A stretch of 64,000 nucleotides of DNA from Triplophysa rosa (lineage: Eukaryota; Chordata; Actinopteri; Cypriniformes; Nemacheilidae). Position 1 is the first letter of the stretch. The number at the start of each line of letters is the position of its first letter. A model generated the notes under the pieces. It saw only the letters and a list, made by a program, of their open reading frames with translations. It was not told the origin of the DNA and made no database searches. Below are positions 63,537 to 64,000 of this stretch, in pieces. The stretch spans positions 3,649 through 67,648 of the forward strand of contig NW_026634436.1 in assembly GCF_024868665.1 (NCBI RefSeq). The letters are read 5' to 3'. The position numbers and the translations under genes were made by a program.

Positions 63537-64000
63537 AAATACAAAACAAACACCCACGAGGGGGTAAAACGATGAGGACAAGGGAATGACACACTTGGAG
63601 AACAGGGACTAAACTAACTAACAATACTAAGACACTAGACAAAACTAACACTAGACTAGAGTGGGTACTCACAAGCAGGAACAAGAACAGTAACACTACC
63701 AGATATCACGGAGTTCTCACAGAATGTACAATGCATACAAAATATACAAGGTCTTTACAAAGATCTTCACAGGTATTACAAACGCAAGAGCACAGGACAA
63801 AAGACACAAGGGCATATAAAGGGAACCAAATCAAGAGGGACAGGTGCGGGGCATGAACTAATTAACAATCAATAACGAGGGATACAAGAGGGCGGGGACA
63901 AAGACGAGACCTTGAGAGAGCATGTGGAAGGCCAAGTGGGCTCAAAATGCTTCTCTCCACATTACAGTTTTTTTCAACTGCTAACAAGAATTGTTCAATA

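Larger units (their letters stand above)
62490..64000 (-). mobile_element. LTR with an L2 fragment inside; right end beyond the window
   Basis: It starts TGTCACGAATCACG and carries GAACCCAAGCGCAGGCAGCA. After the insert it carries CACCCACGAGGGGG and CTTCTCTCCACATTAC, in the same order as the LTRs at 21080 and 31910. A run of G at 62505-62519 is a slippage tract. Confidence 0.75.

Noticed and set aside
1..64000. A previously undescribed multi-gene system
   Set aside because: After reading both strands I find one host gene and many transposable elements. Nothing forms a coherent new operon-like or gene-cluster system.

Overview
This window is vertebrate genomic DNA, almost certainly from a cyprinid (carp-like) fish. 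The evidence is the repeat content: a DIRS retrotransposon, L2/CR1-type LINEs, a V-SINE/HAmo-like SINE, Tc1, hAT, PIF/Harbinger and TTAA-class MITE elements, and long degenerate arrays of a kind I associate with carp-type genomes. One conserved host gene is visible: the last five coding exons of tex2 on the minus strand (44696-60738). Nearly everything else is transposable elements, often nested, at different stages of decay.

Layout. 1-7430: a broken DIRS element (RT/RNase H, then tyrosine recombinase, then terminal inverted repeats), split at 2224-5766 by a young LINE with an uninterrupted 987-aa ORF and a 6-bp target duplication. 7459-8954: two degraded exons of an unplaced fish domain, separated by MITEs. 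8990-12010: a solo LTR with a CATGT target duplication, holding an 18-unit minisatellite and a hAT element with an 8-bp duplication. 12461-14313: a DNA element filled with 139-bp repeats. 14002-23083 and 23085-32166: two near-identical 9.08-kb copies separated by one N, most simply an unmerged contig overlap. Each copy carries a THAP-like exon, an L2 fragment, MITEs, a repeat array, a MYB/SANT-like exon and a gag-only LTR retrotransposon. 32690-35575: further pieces of a PIF/Harbinger element (MYB-like ORF, and transposase halves in opposite orientations) plus an L2 3' fragment. 35935-43700: a minisatellite, hAT elements, and an old Tc1 element swollen by a LINE, a MITE and a SINE.

44696-60738 is tex2. 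Its exons splice cleanly (all GT-AG, frames continuous) and encode the C-terminal 228 residues, covering the end of the lipid-binding SMP domain. One intron of 11.7 kb is a nested stack: an outer hAT-like element, then a GGTTGCACC-ended element, then a Tc1 element, then a DNA element, an L2 LINE and a MITE. The next upstream intron holds a MITE, a SINE and a Tc1 copy. 61075-64000 holds an L2 endonuclease fragment, a hAT element, and an LTR interrupted by another L2 3' fragment.

Two LINE-SINE partnerships can be read directly. The young LINE at 2224-5766 shares its 3' tail with the SINE at 57620-57893. The L2 LINE at 50316-54066 shares its tail with the SINE at 42779-42935. I see no convincing new gene system. 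The strongest results are the hidden tex2 exons, the probable assembly duplication, the reconstructable insertion histories and the TTAA|AGGG MITE group. Family names come from recognition of motifs and ends, not from a database search.
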